28,434 nucleotides of DNA from a virus, in the IMG/VR virus record IMGVR_UViG_3300029319_008964, positions 1 through 28,434 of that record; one strand, written 5' to 3'. This document shows, one piece after another, positions 7,709 to 15,555 of the stretch (positions are counted from its first letter, which is position 1; each line of letters opens with the position of its first letter). The position numbers were made by a program, and so were the translations under genes. The notes below the pieces were generated by a model. It had not been told where the DNA came from and ran no database searches. It worked only from the letters and a program-made list of their open reading frames with translations.

Positions 7709-7784
7709 TGGTGGGCCCTCTCGGATTTGAACCGAGGACTACCCCGTTATGAGCGGGGGGCTCTAACCGCTGAGCTAAAGGCCC
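7709..7784 (-). tRNA. tRNA with CAU anticodon, probably tRNA-Ile2
   Basis: The minus strand folds into a cloverleaf: acceptor GGGCCTT with AGGGCCC, anticodon loop CTCATAA, T arm with GGTTCAAATCC, discriminator A and encoded CCA. The D arm AGCTCAGCGGTTAGAGC has the length of E. coli tRNA-Ile2 and is one base shorter than elongator tRNA-Met. With lysidine at C34, made by host TilS, it would read AUA. Confidence 0.9.
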
Positions 7785-7790
7785 GTGTAA

Positions 7791-7955
7791 TTAATTGTGA
7801 TAACAAGTCCGCACAGTGCGACAATTACTTTTGCCATAACACTGATACTCAGTAACACATTTTTGCTTCCACTTTGGAGCACCAAAGCCAACTGATGGAT
7901 ACGGTACTCGACATCCTGATAATAATATAATAACTAAAATTAAAAAGTATTTCAC
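7791..7955 (-). CDS. Small 54-residue Cys-rich lipoprotein
   Basis: The GTG at 7955 has GGAGAG six bases upstream. The same frame continues upstream through tRNA-Leu, so the longer version is rejected. The product begins VKYFLILVIILLSGC, a lipoprotein signal with lipobox LSGC at Cys15, and the mature part contains four further cysteines (CVTEYQCYG, CRTVRTC). It would be anchored to a membrane after export and could form two disulfides. The gene is squeezed between two tRNA genes. It is not proline-rich like typical outer spanins. Its function is unknown; a surface or superinfection role is only a guess. Confidence 0.7.
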   Translation of the reverse strand: MKYFLILVIILLSGCRVPYPSVGFGAPKWKQKCVTEYQCYGKSNCRTVRTCYHN

Positions 7956-7969
7956 TATCTCTCCATTAA

Positions 7970-8056
7970 TGGTAGCCGAGGCGGGACTCGAACCCGCAAG
8001 CCCAATTGGGCGACAGATTTTAAGTCTGTTGTGTATGCCAATTCCACCACTCGGCC
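7970..8056 (-). tRNA. tRNA-Leu (UAA)
   Basis: A class II tRNA on the minus strand: acceptor GGCCGAG with CTCGGCT, anticodon loop CTTAAAA (anticodon TAA), a long variable arm (CGCCCAATTGGGCT region), T arm GGTTCGAGTCC and encoded CCA. It reads UUA, a frequent codon in AT-rich phage genes. Confidence 0.95.
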
Positions 8057-8061
8057 AAAGT

Positions 8062-8076
8062 GGGCGCATAGCGCCC
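8062..8076 (-). repeat. Short perfect hairpin between a lipoprotein gene and tRNA-Leu
   Basis: GGGCGC and GCGCCC pair around a three-base loop, five bases before the tRNA 5' end. No T-tract follows, so it is not a clear terminator. It may mark tRNA processing or stabilise the lipoprotein mRNA end. Confidence 0.5.
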
Positions 8077-8082
8077 GGTGGA

Positions 8083-8406
8083 TTAAGGAACTTCAGGACT
8101 GAAGAACTGTGAGCCTGGATCAGGATTGCTCCTAAAGCTTGTTGGATCTTCATCTAACTGCTCTGACTCTTCTTCACTGACGTCAGGACCCTCCTCAACG
8201 CTGACATCTGCATCTTCCTCCTCTACATTTACATCTAATGTAGAAACATCATCAACAGAATCAACATCAGAAACAACTTCCTCGTCGACTTCCTCAACCA
8301 CATCAGATACAACCTCTTGTTCCTGCTCCGAAACAACTGGCTCATCTGAGTCGCTACATCCTACAAAAACTAGCGATACAGCTAGCACTGTCATTAACAT
8401 CTTCAT
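8083..8406 (-). CDS. Very acidic 107-residue lipoprotein
   Basis: ATG at 8406 follows AAGGAG. The signal MKMLMTVLAVSLVFVGC ends in a lipobox (FVGC, Cys17). The mature part is dominated by Glu, Asp, Val and Ser with imperfect repeats such as VVSDVVEEVDEEVVSDVDSV, and ends with NPDPGSQFFSPEVP. The protein would be a membrane-anchored, probably disordered acidic chain on the periplasmic or outer face. It lies between tRNA-Asn and tRNA-Leu. No enzyme motif is seen. Its role could be in host surface modification during infection, but there is no direct evidence. Confidence 0.8.
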   Translation of the reverse strand: MKMLMTVLAVSLVFVGCSDSDEPVVSEQEQEVVSDVVEEVDEEVVSDVDSVDDVSTLDVNVEEEDADVSVEEGPDVSEEESEQLDEDPTSFRSNPDPGSQFFSPEVP

Positions 8407-8431
8407 ATAAACTCCTTTTGAAGATAAAAAA

Positions 8432-8504
8432 CTGCGCAGACAGGACTCGAACCTGTGACCCGGCGGTTAACAGCCGCCTGCTCTACCAACTGAGCTACTA
8501 CGCA
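8432..8504 (-). tRNA. tRNA-Asn (GUU)
   Basis: The minus strand gives acceptor TGCGTAG with CTGCGCA, D arm AGCTCAGTTGGTAGAGC, anticodon loop CTGTTAA (anticodon GTT), T arm GGTTCGAGTCC and discriminator G. Unlike the other three tRNAs it has no encoded CCA. Confidence 0.94.
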
Positions 8505-8510
8505 CTAAAA

Positions 8511-8687
8511 CTAAGAATTATCAAGCTCAGATAGTAAAGTTCTTAACTTATCTCTTATGTTGTCGACCATTGACATCCTATTATCAGGAGTGCCAGAATT
8601 ATAGTCAATTGCTTTTTTTAACATATAGAGATCTTGCATAACCTCATTAATAACATTCACTTTTTTATCAGGAACGTATACTTTCAT
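8511..8687 (-). CDS. Small 58-residue helical protein
   Basis: ATG at 8687 has AGGAGT upstream, which overlaps the stop region of the preceding gene. The product MKVYVPDKKVNVINEVMQDL continues as two amphipathic helices split by NSGTPDNR. No motif is recognised. It ends six bases before tRNA-Asn. Confidence 0.7.
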   Translation of the reverse strand: MKVYVPDKKVNVINEVMQDLYMLKKAIDYNSGTPDNRMSMVDNIRDKLRTLLSELDNS

Positions 8688-8698
8688 TAATATTACTC

Positions 8699-8845
8699 CT
8701 AAATATCAACAACAATCACGTGCGGGGTCTCGTCTTTTTTTTGCTTTTCAGCTTGCTCTTTTTTTCGAACCCACTCTTCGTACATTCTTATTTCATCCTC
8801 AACAGATGGTTGAGGCGCCCATAAAGGCTTGTGCTCTTTAGTCAC
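8699..8845 (-). CDS. Small 48-residue charged protein
   Basis: GTG at 8845 overlaps the stop of the basic 60-residue gene by four bases, with GGAAGG just upstream. The product MTKEHKPLWAPQPSVEDEIR is followed by a charged helix (RMYEEWVRKKEQAEKQKKDE) and a hydrophobic end HVIVVDI. It is a member of a chain of coupled small genes after def. Its function is unknown. Confidence 0.65.
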   Translation of the reverse strand: MTKEHKPLWAPQPSVEDEIRMYEEWVRKKEQAEKQKKDETPHVIVVDI

Positions 8846-9024
8846 CTTCCCTGTCCCCTATAAGGTTTTTTTCGACGTCTTGCTCGACTTGGTGTACTCC
8901 CAGATCTGCTGCCATCATAAAAAGTTTCACCACCAGAGTGAGGCTTTTTAGAATATGTACCAGAACCAATTGTGGTCTTTTTCTTTGGGTAACTAGTGCT
9001 AACTTTATTTTTAATACTGGCCAT
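8842..9024 (-). CDS. Small basic 60-residue protein
   Basis: The ATG lies inside the end of the deformylase gene (14-base overlap). The product MASIKNKVSTSYPKKKTTIG continues with Gly, Ser and Lys and ends RARRRKKPYRGQGR. It is strongly basic and probably disordered, as expected for a protein that binds RNA or DNA or a ribosome-associated peptide. The C-terminal KPYRGQGR resembles small conserved phage proteins known to me only as hypothetical. Coupling to def is notable, since deformylase acts at the ribosome exit. Confidence 0.7.
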   Translation of the reverse strand: MASIKNKVSTSYPKKKTTIGSGTYSKKPHSGGETFYDGSRSGSTPSRARRRKKPYRGQGR

Positions 9025-9463
9025 TGAATAACTCCTTGTCTACGGCTCTGTCGAACATTGTAATTCCATTAAGGTGATCAATTTCATGCTGCACACAAAC
9101 ACACTCTAAAGCATTATTCTTAAAAGAAAAGAAAAGTTGATTTTTGTGGTTATCGGCAGTTACAACTATGTCTGTCCAACGTTCAGTTAAAACATAATCA
9201 CCTTGAAATGAAAGACAACCCTCTTGAAAAAAACTTTTTCCAAACTTTCCAACAATTTCAGGGTTGATTAAAATCACTGGCTTCTTAACTTTAATAACGC
9301 AGACCGCTGAGTCAATTCCTATTTGATTTGCAGCAAGGCCGACGCCATCATTTGTTTGCGAGAGCACCTCAAGTAAGCGATTTCCAATGGCCATTCCGTC
9401 TGGGACGCTTCGACATGGTTTACAGGCTTTATTTAATTTACTTCTGTCGCTAACAAATTGCAT
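9011..9463 (-). CDS. def: Peptide deformylase
   Basis: The enzyme removes the formyl group from the N-terminal methionine of new proteins. All three motifs are present: GVGLAANQIG (40-49), EGCLSF (81-86) with the metal-binding Cys83, and QHEIDHLNG (125-133) with His126, Glu127 and His130. At 150 residues it is shorter at the C-terminus than host enzymes, as usual for phage deformylases. The ATG at 9463 is preceded by GGAGGG, which lies in the 3' arm of a perfect hairpin (9466-9503). It follows hsp20 and overlaps a small basic protein. Regulation by that hairpin is likely. Confidence 0.95.
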   Translation of the reverse strand: MQFVSDRSKLNKACKPCRSVPDGMAIGNRLLEVLSQTNDGVGLAANQIGIDSAVCVIKVKKPVILINPEIVGKFGKSFFQEGCLSFQGDYVLTERWTDIVVTADNHKNQLFFSFKNNALECVCVQHEIDHLNGITMFDRAVDKELFNGQY

Positions 9464-9465
9464 AA

Positions 9466-9503
9466 GCCCTCCAGTCTATAATATAAATATAAAACTGGAG
9501 GGC
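9466..9503 (-). promoter_or_regulatory. Hairpin hiding the def ribosome binding site
   Basis: Perfect 10-bp arms GCCCTCCAGT and ACTGGAGGGC flank an 18-base AT-only loop apart from one G. The 3' arm contains the GGAGGG Shine-Dalgarno sequence of def, so the paired form would block translation from mRNA read through from hsp20. No T-tract follows, so it is not a terminator. Confidence 0.7.
9479..9490 (-). promoter_or_regulatory. AT-rich element in the def hairpin loop, candidate internal promoter
   Basis: The loop reads TTTATATTTATATTATAG on the minus strand and shares the TATTTA core and A/T tail of the CTATTTAATAT motif. A transcript starting some 5-7 bases downstream would lack the 5' hairpin arm and leave the def ribosome site free. 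The match is partial. Confidence 0.3.
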
Positions 9504-9519
9504 CAAAACGATTTATTTG

Positions 9520-9942
9520 TTAATCAATCTTAACATTAATCGCTTGCGCTTCAGGCCTGGTAGGCAAACTAATGGTCAATAAACCATTTTCATAGTCTGC
9601 CTTTGCAGCTGTTAAGTCCAGATTATTATCATAATTTACATAAGTCTTCTTAAAACTTCTACGAGCGATACGTCGCTGTGTCTGGGTTGCAGTATCAGAC
9701 CGTGCAGAGACAGTAATAGTGCGCTCTTCTGGCTTAACCTCTACACTTAATTCATTTTTATCGAAGCCTGCCAAAGCAAACTCTAAAGTTGTTGAGCCAT
9801 CATCATTTTTATAAATGTCGGCTACAGGATAGCCTTGTGTCGTCCTTTGCATTAGCTGCGGAAAGTCCAACATTGAATCAAAAATATCGTCAAAGACGCC
9901 TCGCCCTAAAAGATTTGGACGGTATGTAGTTAAAGTAGTCAT
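9520..9942 (-). CDS. Small heat shock protein, Hsp20/IbpA family
   Basis: Holdase chaperone that binds unfolding proteins and hands them to ATP-dependent chaperones. The 140-residue length and order fit IbpA: an N-terminal arm (RPNLLGRGVFDDIFDSMLDF), then an alpha-crystallin domain from about residue 40, with YPVADIYKNDDGSTTLEFAL, AGFDKNELSVEV, and ENGLLTISLP (the A-x-x-x-NGLL-type end motif). A short tail follows with an INVKI segment similar to the I-x-I/V anchor. SD AGGAG lies before the ATG. A sigma70-like promoter lies about 60 bases upstream. It is transcribed ahead of def and fits with GroEL and GroES elsewhere in the window. Confidence 0.93.
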   Translation of the reverse strand: MTTLTTYRPNLLGRGVFDDIFDSMLDFPQLMQRTTQGYPVADIYKNDDGSTTLEFALAGFDKNELSVEVKPEERTITVSARSDTATQTQRRIARRSFKKTYVNYDNNLDLTAAKADYENGLLTISLPTRPEAQAINVKID

Positions 9943-10001
9943 AACAATTTTCTCCTATTATAGCAAGTTATGTTTGATGGCCATAAAGCACCATCATTTT
10001 A

Positions 10002-10029
10002 ATATTAAGCACTGATAACTTATAGTCAA
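10002..10029 (-). promoter_or_regulatory. Sigma70-like promoter of hsp20
   Basis: TTGACT (10024-10029), a 16-base spacer and TAATAT (10002-10007) on the minus strand lie in a 90-base gap ahead of hsp20. The same TTGACT with the same spacer precedes groEL. The site is placed just after the stop of the membrane protein gene. Confidence 0.5.
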
Positions 10030-10032
10030 GCA

Positions 10033-10368
10033 TTATTTCCAAAAAATTTGTATTGCTATTATCAAACATGCTAAAAAAAGAGATATTAATGTTTTTTGAG
10101 AAAACATACTTTCGTTTAAGAAAAACCAAGTCATGATACCAAAGATTATATTACTAACACCAAATCCAACTAGTTTAGACGTCCAAAGCTCACCAGTATC
10201 ATCAACAATATATTTTATTGCATGCCAAAATAATATTGACATTGGTAAAGAAAATATAGCGCAAGTTATAACCGGCTTATCTTGGAACCAAGACCATACA
10301 AACTGAGAATTAAACTGAAACCAAGCTAAAATGTTAGCCAGCATAAATAATAAAACACCGTATAGCAT
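10033..10368 (-). CDS. Four-span membrane protein of unknown function
   Basis: The 111-residue product has hydrophobic segments at about residues 2-20, 30-50, 65-85 and 92-110, ending IFWK. Conserved-looking features are WFQFNSQFVWSW near the start and a short hydrophilic stretch DDTGELW between spans two and three. The arrangement resembles half-size transporters of the DMT/EamA or SMR type, but no signature confirms this. It begins one base after the stop of the preceding gene and is the last gene of the groEL block. A role as holin is possible for any small phage membrane protein; the lytic enzyme in this window is far away. Confidence 0.7.
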   Translation of the reverse strand: MLYGVLLFMLANILAWFQFNSQFVWSWFQDKPVITCAIFSLPMSILFWHAIKYIVDDTGELWTSKLVGFGVSNIIFGIMTWFFLNESMFSQKTLISLFLACLIIAIQIFWK

Positions 10369-10369
10369 A

Positions 10370-10732
10370 CTAATGAAGGCCCATATAAAAAGAATACTTG
10401 CTCAGATCTCTATTAATATAATGTCTATTAACGACCAAAACTTGCAATGCTTGAAGTGTGCCTTCGCTTAGCACATATTCTTCTTCACCGGTATCAGGGT
10501 TGTTCTCTATCACTGGATCCTCCATAAAAAGCTCTAAAATCTTCAAAATAGAAAAATTAGCCCACATAGATTCCACCAGCAAGGGTATTAATAAATCATG
10601 TTTTTTATCGTCTGAGCTTAAAAAATCTTTCATAAGATCTTTAGATATTAATATCTGCTCATCAGCAGTCATAAGTTGCTCAAAAGCATACTCTACAGGT
10701 AGAGTATACATATTGGTATTTTGTTCACTCAT
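10370..10732 (-). CDS. 120-residue protein of unknown function
   Basis: No domain is recognised. The sequence is acidic and helical: an N-terminal part LPVEYAFEQLMTADEQILIS, a segment LLIPLLVESMWANFSILKIL, an acidic loop NNPDTGEEEY and a C-terminal helix. It overlaps the glutaredoxin gene by 8 bases and is followed at one base by the membrane protein. It has no signal peptide and is probably cytoplasmic. Confidence 0.75.
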   Translation of the reverse strand: MSEQNTNMYTLPVEYAFEQLMTADEQILISKDLMKDFLSSDDKKHDLLIPLLVESMWANFSILKILELFMEDPVIENNPDTGEEEYVLSEGTLQALQVLVVNRHYINRDLSKYSFYMGLH

Positions 10733-10967
10733 TTTCTAATTCTTCTGCTAGATCTGTATAACCACCTATAAATTTAGTTTGCTTTCCATCTTTTAATATA
10801 ATCATTGGCACTGTTTGCCAATTAAAGGCGTGCTTTATTTCACTCAAAACACCATGCTGGTCTGGCAAAAAATTAATCACACTGTAATTTAGATTTTTTG
10901 ACTCTAATAGTTCAATCGCCTTTACACAAAAAGGGCAATTGTCTTTTACAAATAGGACATATTTCAT
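10725..10967 (-). CDS. grx: Glutaredoxin
   Basis: ATG at 10967 is chosen because AGGA lies nine bases upstream; an earlier in-frame start at 10985 lies inside the preceding gene. The 80-residue product shows the redox motif CPFC (residues 11-14), the cis-proline TVPMI segment and the GGYTDL motif that binds glutathione. It passes electrons from glutathione to targets. Class II ribonucleotide reductase, also in this window, needs a dithiol reductant at its C-terminal cysteines, so a supporting role for glutaredoxin is plausible. Confidence 0.92.
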   Translation of the reverse strand: MKYVLFVKDNCPFCVKAIELLESKNLNYSVINFLPDQHGVLSEIKHAFNWQTVPMIILKDGKQTKFIGGYTDLAEELENE

Positions 10968-10972
10968 ATTGT

Positions 10973-11260
10973 TTATCCTGCGCACATTGTAGAAATATTC
11001 TTCATATCTTCAACCACCGTCATGCTTTTTACTCGACCACCCGGCGTGGATAAAAGCACCTCTGTGAATTTTGCACTTTTTGTCATGCCAGGAATTACAT
11101 CAGATTTTGTAGCCGTTACAGTCATTGCTTCATCTTCCCTCATCATGATAATATGTCTAGGGTTAACATAAATCTCTCTCAACGAAAAGGCACTTTTACA
11201 TGTTTCCAGCTCTGCATCATAAGCTTTCGGTAGGCTATAAATTTCTACCATTTTAATCAT
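10973..11260 (-). CDS. 95-residue phage protein, FlbD-like segment
   Basis: AGGAG lies seven bases before the ATG. The central part REIYVNPRHIIMMRED followed by FTEVLLSTPGG resembles the short FlbD-type pattern (x-x-YVNPxxI...), which is often assigned to small phage proteins without known function. It has no signal sequence. It overlaps the preceding small gene by 8 bases and is followed at close range by glutaredoxin. The FlbD link rests on pattern memory only. Confidence 0.7.
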   Translation of the reverse strand: MIKMVEIYSLPKAYDAELETCKSAFSLREIYVNPRHIIMMREDEAMTVTATKSDVIPGMTKSAKFTEVLLSTPGGRVKSMTVVEDMKNISTMCAG

Positions 11261-11448
11261 TTTTTTCTCCTATTTTATAAGCATCAGCCCTATCTAAAAA
11301 CCAAGATAGGCCATTGTAAAAAACTTCATATTTTGAGTTATTTTTTCCGATAATTAATAAATTTGTCGGCTCTTCAAGTTTGTGTGTTTTTGAATCATTG
11401 TACAGCATGGATTGTGAAGGAACATAGATTAGCTCTCCAACACAAAAA

Positions 11449-11456
<8 letters not shown>
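11253..11456 (-). CDS. 67-residue protein with SH3-like outline
   Basis: The product starts MNNFCVGELIYVPSQSMLYN, has an acidic/Pro spacer LEEPTNLLIIGKN, then YEVFYNGLSWFLD. This strand-turn-strand pattern with a GELIYVP opening is typical of a small SH3-like barrel and resembles the two other small proteins at 4067-4246 and 5647-5850. It overlaps both neighbours by 8 bases. Its function is unknown. Confidence 0.7.
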
Positions 11457-13358
<1,902 letters not shown>

Positions 13359-13366
13359 CCAAAAAA

Positions 13367-14824
13367 TTAAGCATTTTCTTCAGCGCTGACAGTTTCAATA
13401 GCCCTTGTAGTTGCTGTGCCTAATTGTTTAGCGTCGCTAACAGCCTGTATGCCCCTAGACTTACGATCAGAATCACCAGCACCAAGAAGGTAAGCGTTAA
13501 CATTATTGGTAAATTCTTGAAGATTGCTATAGATTGGATTAATAACTTCCTGCAAAATTTTTGCATAGTTCATCCAAACAGTCTTCATTGTTTCTTCGCC
13601 TATCATCAGCGTACCAATAACTTTAAAGCCTGAGATCTCTTCGGCTTGTTTCCTAGTAAATTCAAACTGCTCTTTACTTTTGTAGCCCGGTGTCTGCTTA
13701 AGAGAATCAATGATTGCTTTTTTATCACCAGATTGGAGATTTCTTTTTAAGATATCCACAACAGCCATTGAGCCAAATAGCTTTTCAGCTTTTGTGCCCT
13801 CAAATCTTTTATCTGCGTGATCAAGTATAAAAGGTGCAAACTGTTGCAGCTCCTCATCTTCCATTTGCACAACACGAGCTAGAATCTTTTTTAGATCCTC
13901 GCCAGAGACGCCCACTTCCTGCAAAAGCTCTTCTGTTAAGAAGCTAGCTTGTTTTGGTGAATATCCAAAACTTTTTGCAGACCGTCGCTCAGGCGCAAAT
14001 CCAGCTCTGTCGAAAACAATAGTTTTAACTGGCTTGCCCTCAGAGTCTAATTTTTTTAAAAACTTTTTAAGCTGCGCTGCATTTTCAATTTTAACGCCTT
14101 TTGTTGTGACTTGCCTTAAGAAAGGAGTGACGAACACATCTAAAAACCTTGGTAAAGTAATTATGAATTCACCAAACTCTAAGCCTTGGTCCCCATCAAT
14201 TCTACGTGCATCTAAGTAAACGACATGATCTAGAGTTTCAAAATGCCCCACCATATTTCTAAATGATCCAGCAACTGCAGTTTTTTGACCAAGTAGTTTT
14301 AGAGAATAGTGCACGCCATTTAAAATAACATCTGTAATCGGTTTTCCAGCTGCATCCATACCCTCAATTTCTTCTGGGCTTGTAATTTGTATGGACTCAC
14401 CACCGAATAAGCCAGCGAGAAAGCCCTCAAAAATAAATCCACCAGCTGATTCAGTAAAATCAGCCAGGATAGTTGATAAAATTTCAACAATAACCATTGA
14501 AGACAGTAAGTCACTAACATTAGTTGCGCCCTGGCCTGAGAGGGTGTTGTTGATATTTGTTAATTTTTCTGCAAGTGTTTTGCCCTGAATTCTTTTACAA
14601 AAAGATTCAATTATCTGCCTATCATCATTACCTTTACGGCCCCAAGCCTCAGTGATCCTTATGGTTGGTAAATTTATGCTAATGTCCTCATCAGGTGTAA
14701 CAGTAGCTGAAGATGGGTCAATCTCTTCATTTAAAACCTCGCCTACCATTTTCATTAAAAAATTTAAATTTAAATTTTGATTTGAATAGTTTTCTTTTAA
14801 AAAGCTAAAGTCTTTTTCGTTCAT
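13367..14824 (-). CDS. 485-residue phage protein with a possible PD-(D/E)xK nuclease core
   Basis: The ATG at 14824 follows GAGGTG. The N-terminal 35 residues (NLNFLMKMVGEVLNEEI) resemble the start of other putative virion proteins here. The middle part holds FEGFLAGLFGG (Glu133), then ITDVILNGVHYSLKLL (Asp165, Ser174-Leu-Lys176) and AVAGSFRNMV (Ser187). The order E...D...(S)xK with a beta hairpin between the last two is that of PD-(D/E)xK nucleases. A long C-terminal half follows with SFGYSPKQASFL and helical stretches; the end is Ala/Thr/Glu-rich. It is directly downstream of clpP. It may be a structural protein retaining a nuclease fold, or an active nuclease. The call is inference from motif spacing. 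Confidence 0.7.
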   Translation of the reverse strand: MNEKDFSFLKENYSNQNLNLNFLMKMVGEVLNEEIDPSSATVTPDEDISINLPTIRITEAWGRKGNDDRQIIESFCKRIQGKTLAEKLTNINNTLSGQGATNVSDLLSSMVIVEILSTILADFTESAGGFIFEGFLAGLFGGESIQITSPEEIEGMDAAGKPITDVILNGVHYSLKLLGQKTAVAGSFRNMVGHFETLDHVVYLDARRIDGDQGLEFGEFIITLPRFLDVFVTPFLRQVTTKGVKIENAAQLKKFLKKLDSEGKPVKTIVFDRAGFAPERRSAKSFGYSPKQASFLTEELLQEVGVSGEDLKKILARVVQMEDEELQQFAPFILDHADKRFEGTKAEKLFGSMAVVDILKRNLQSGDKKAIIDSLKQTPGYKSKEQFEFTRKQAEEISGFKVIGTLMIGEETMKTVWMNYAKILQEVINPIYSNLQEFTNNVNAYLLGAGDSDRKSRGIQAVSDAKQLGTATTRAIETVSAEENA

Positions 14825-14842
14825 AGGTGCACCTCTATATAA

Positions 14843-15487
14843 TTAGACAATAATATCAGCAATTCCCAAACTAACTGCTTCTTCAGCATCTAGGTATACA
14901 TTTGTCTTTCTTTCCATTAATTTTTTAATGTATCTTTCAGTCATATCTGTTTCGGTTGCTAGAGCTTTGACATACATTTTTTGCGTTTGTTTTGTCTCAG
15001 AAAATTCATTTTCAATATCTGCAATGTGTCCATGCTGGCCGGCTACAACACCATGTATCATCACTCTGCAGTGTCTGCCAATTTTTCTTTCACCTTTGGT
15101 TCCAGCAGCTAGAAGTAATACGCCGGCAGACATAACCTTTCCAACGCCATATGTTTCTATCGGCGTTCTTTCTCTGATATCACGCATCACATCATAAACT
15201 GCAAACATTTCAGTTGCTTGACCACCATAAGAAGAAACATAAAAAGTGATTGGGTCACTTAAAGGTGGAGGTTCGCCTTCCTCTTCAGCTACCATAATTT
15301 TAGAAGACGCGTCCAAGGTTAATAAACCATATATGGCTTCAGAACAACGCTCCTCATTAATATCACCATAAATGGCGATCGCTCTCATTTCGGGTCTATC
15401 CATCGCCATGCCCAGCATGGCTGCTAAATCATTATTTTCTTGTCCTTCCTGTTGTTTCTCTTCAACTTCCTCTGAAAACTTTTTCAT
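14843..15487 (-). CDS. clpP: ClpP-family serine protease
   Basis: Self-compartmentalising peptidase subunit. The start at 15487 has AAAGGAG at good spacing, giving 214 residues. GQATEMFAVYDVMRDI, the nucleophile segment GVGKVMSAGVLLLAAG (Ser120) and RVMIHGVVAG (His145) fit ClpP. The third triad residue is unclear: the segment MERKTNVYLDAEEAVSLGIA is two residues shorter than in host ClpP and has Asn or Lys where the catalytic Asp is expected. A 60-residue N-terminal part rich in Glu and Gln precedes the core. No Clp ATPase is seen here. It could be a phage maturation protease or could tap host unfoldases. A terminator stands directly upstream, so expression may depend on read-through. Confidence 0.92.
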   Translation of the reverse strand: MKKFSEEVEEKQQEGQENNDLAAMLGMAMDRPEMRAIAIYGDINEERCSEAIYGLLTLDASSKIMVAEEEGEPPPLSDPITFYVSSYGGQATEMFAVYDVMRDIRERTPIETYGVGKVMSAGVLLLAAGTKGERKIGRHCRVMIHGVVAGQHGHIADIENEFSETKQTQKMYVKALATETDMTERYIKKLMERKTNVYLDAEEAVSLGIADIIV

Positions 15488-15503
15488 TTTTTCTCCTTTT
15501 AAC

Positions 15504-15535
15504 AAAAAAAAAGGCAGGCTTGGTGGCCTGCCTTT
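15504..15535 (-). terminator. Rho-independent terminator before clpP
   Basis: Minus-strand arms AAAGGCAGGC and GCCTGCCTTT (10 bp, loop of six) are followed by a run of nine T. It sits 20 bases after the acidic protein gene and 16 bases before the clpP start, with no room for a promoter in between. Confidence 0.9.
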
Positions 15536-15555
15536 AAAGCTTTTAAATTTTCACT

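Noticed and set aside
7956-8153. Upstream extension of the small Cys-rich lipoprotein
   Set aside because: The extension runs through tRNA-Leu; the GTG at 7955 has a good ribosome site and gives a complete lipoprotein signal.
8126-8410. Ser/Thr-rich 94-codon frame on the plus strand
   Set aside because: It is the antisense of the acidic lipoprotein gene; the Glu/Asp codons read backwards give Ser/Thr-rich sequence, and the minus-strand frame has a signal peptide and ribosome site.
9482-9489. Perfect T4 late-promoter octamer TATAAATA on the plus strand
   Set aside because: No gene is read in that direction; more likely the AT loop of the def hairpin seen from the other side.
9957-9962. Extended -10 box (TGCTATAAT) close to hsp20
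   Set aside because: Transcription from it would begin within the AGGAG ribosome site, so the more distant TTGACT-16-TAATAT site is preferred.
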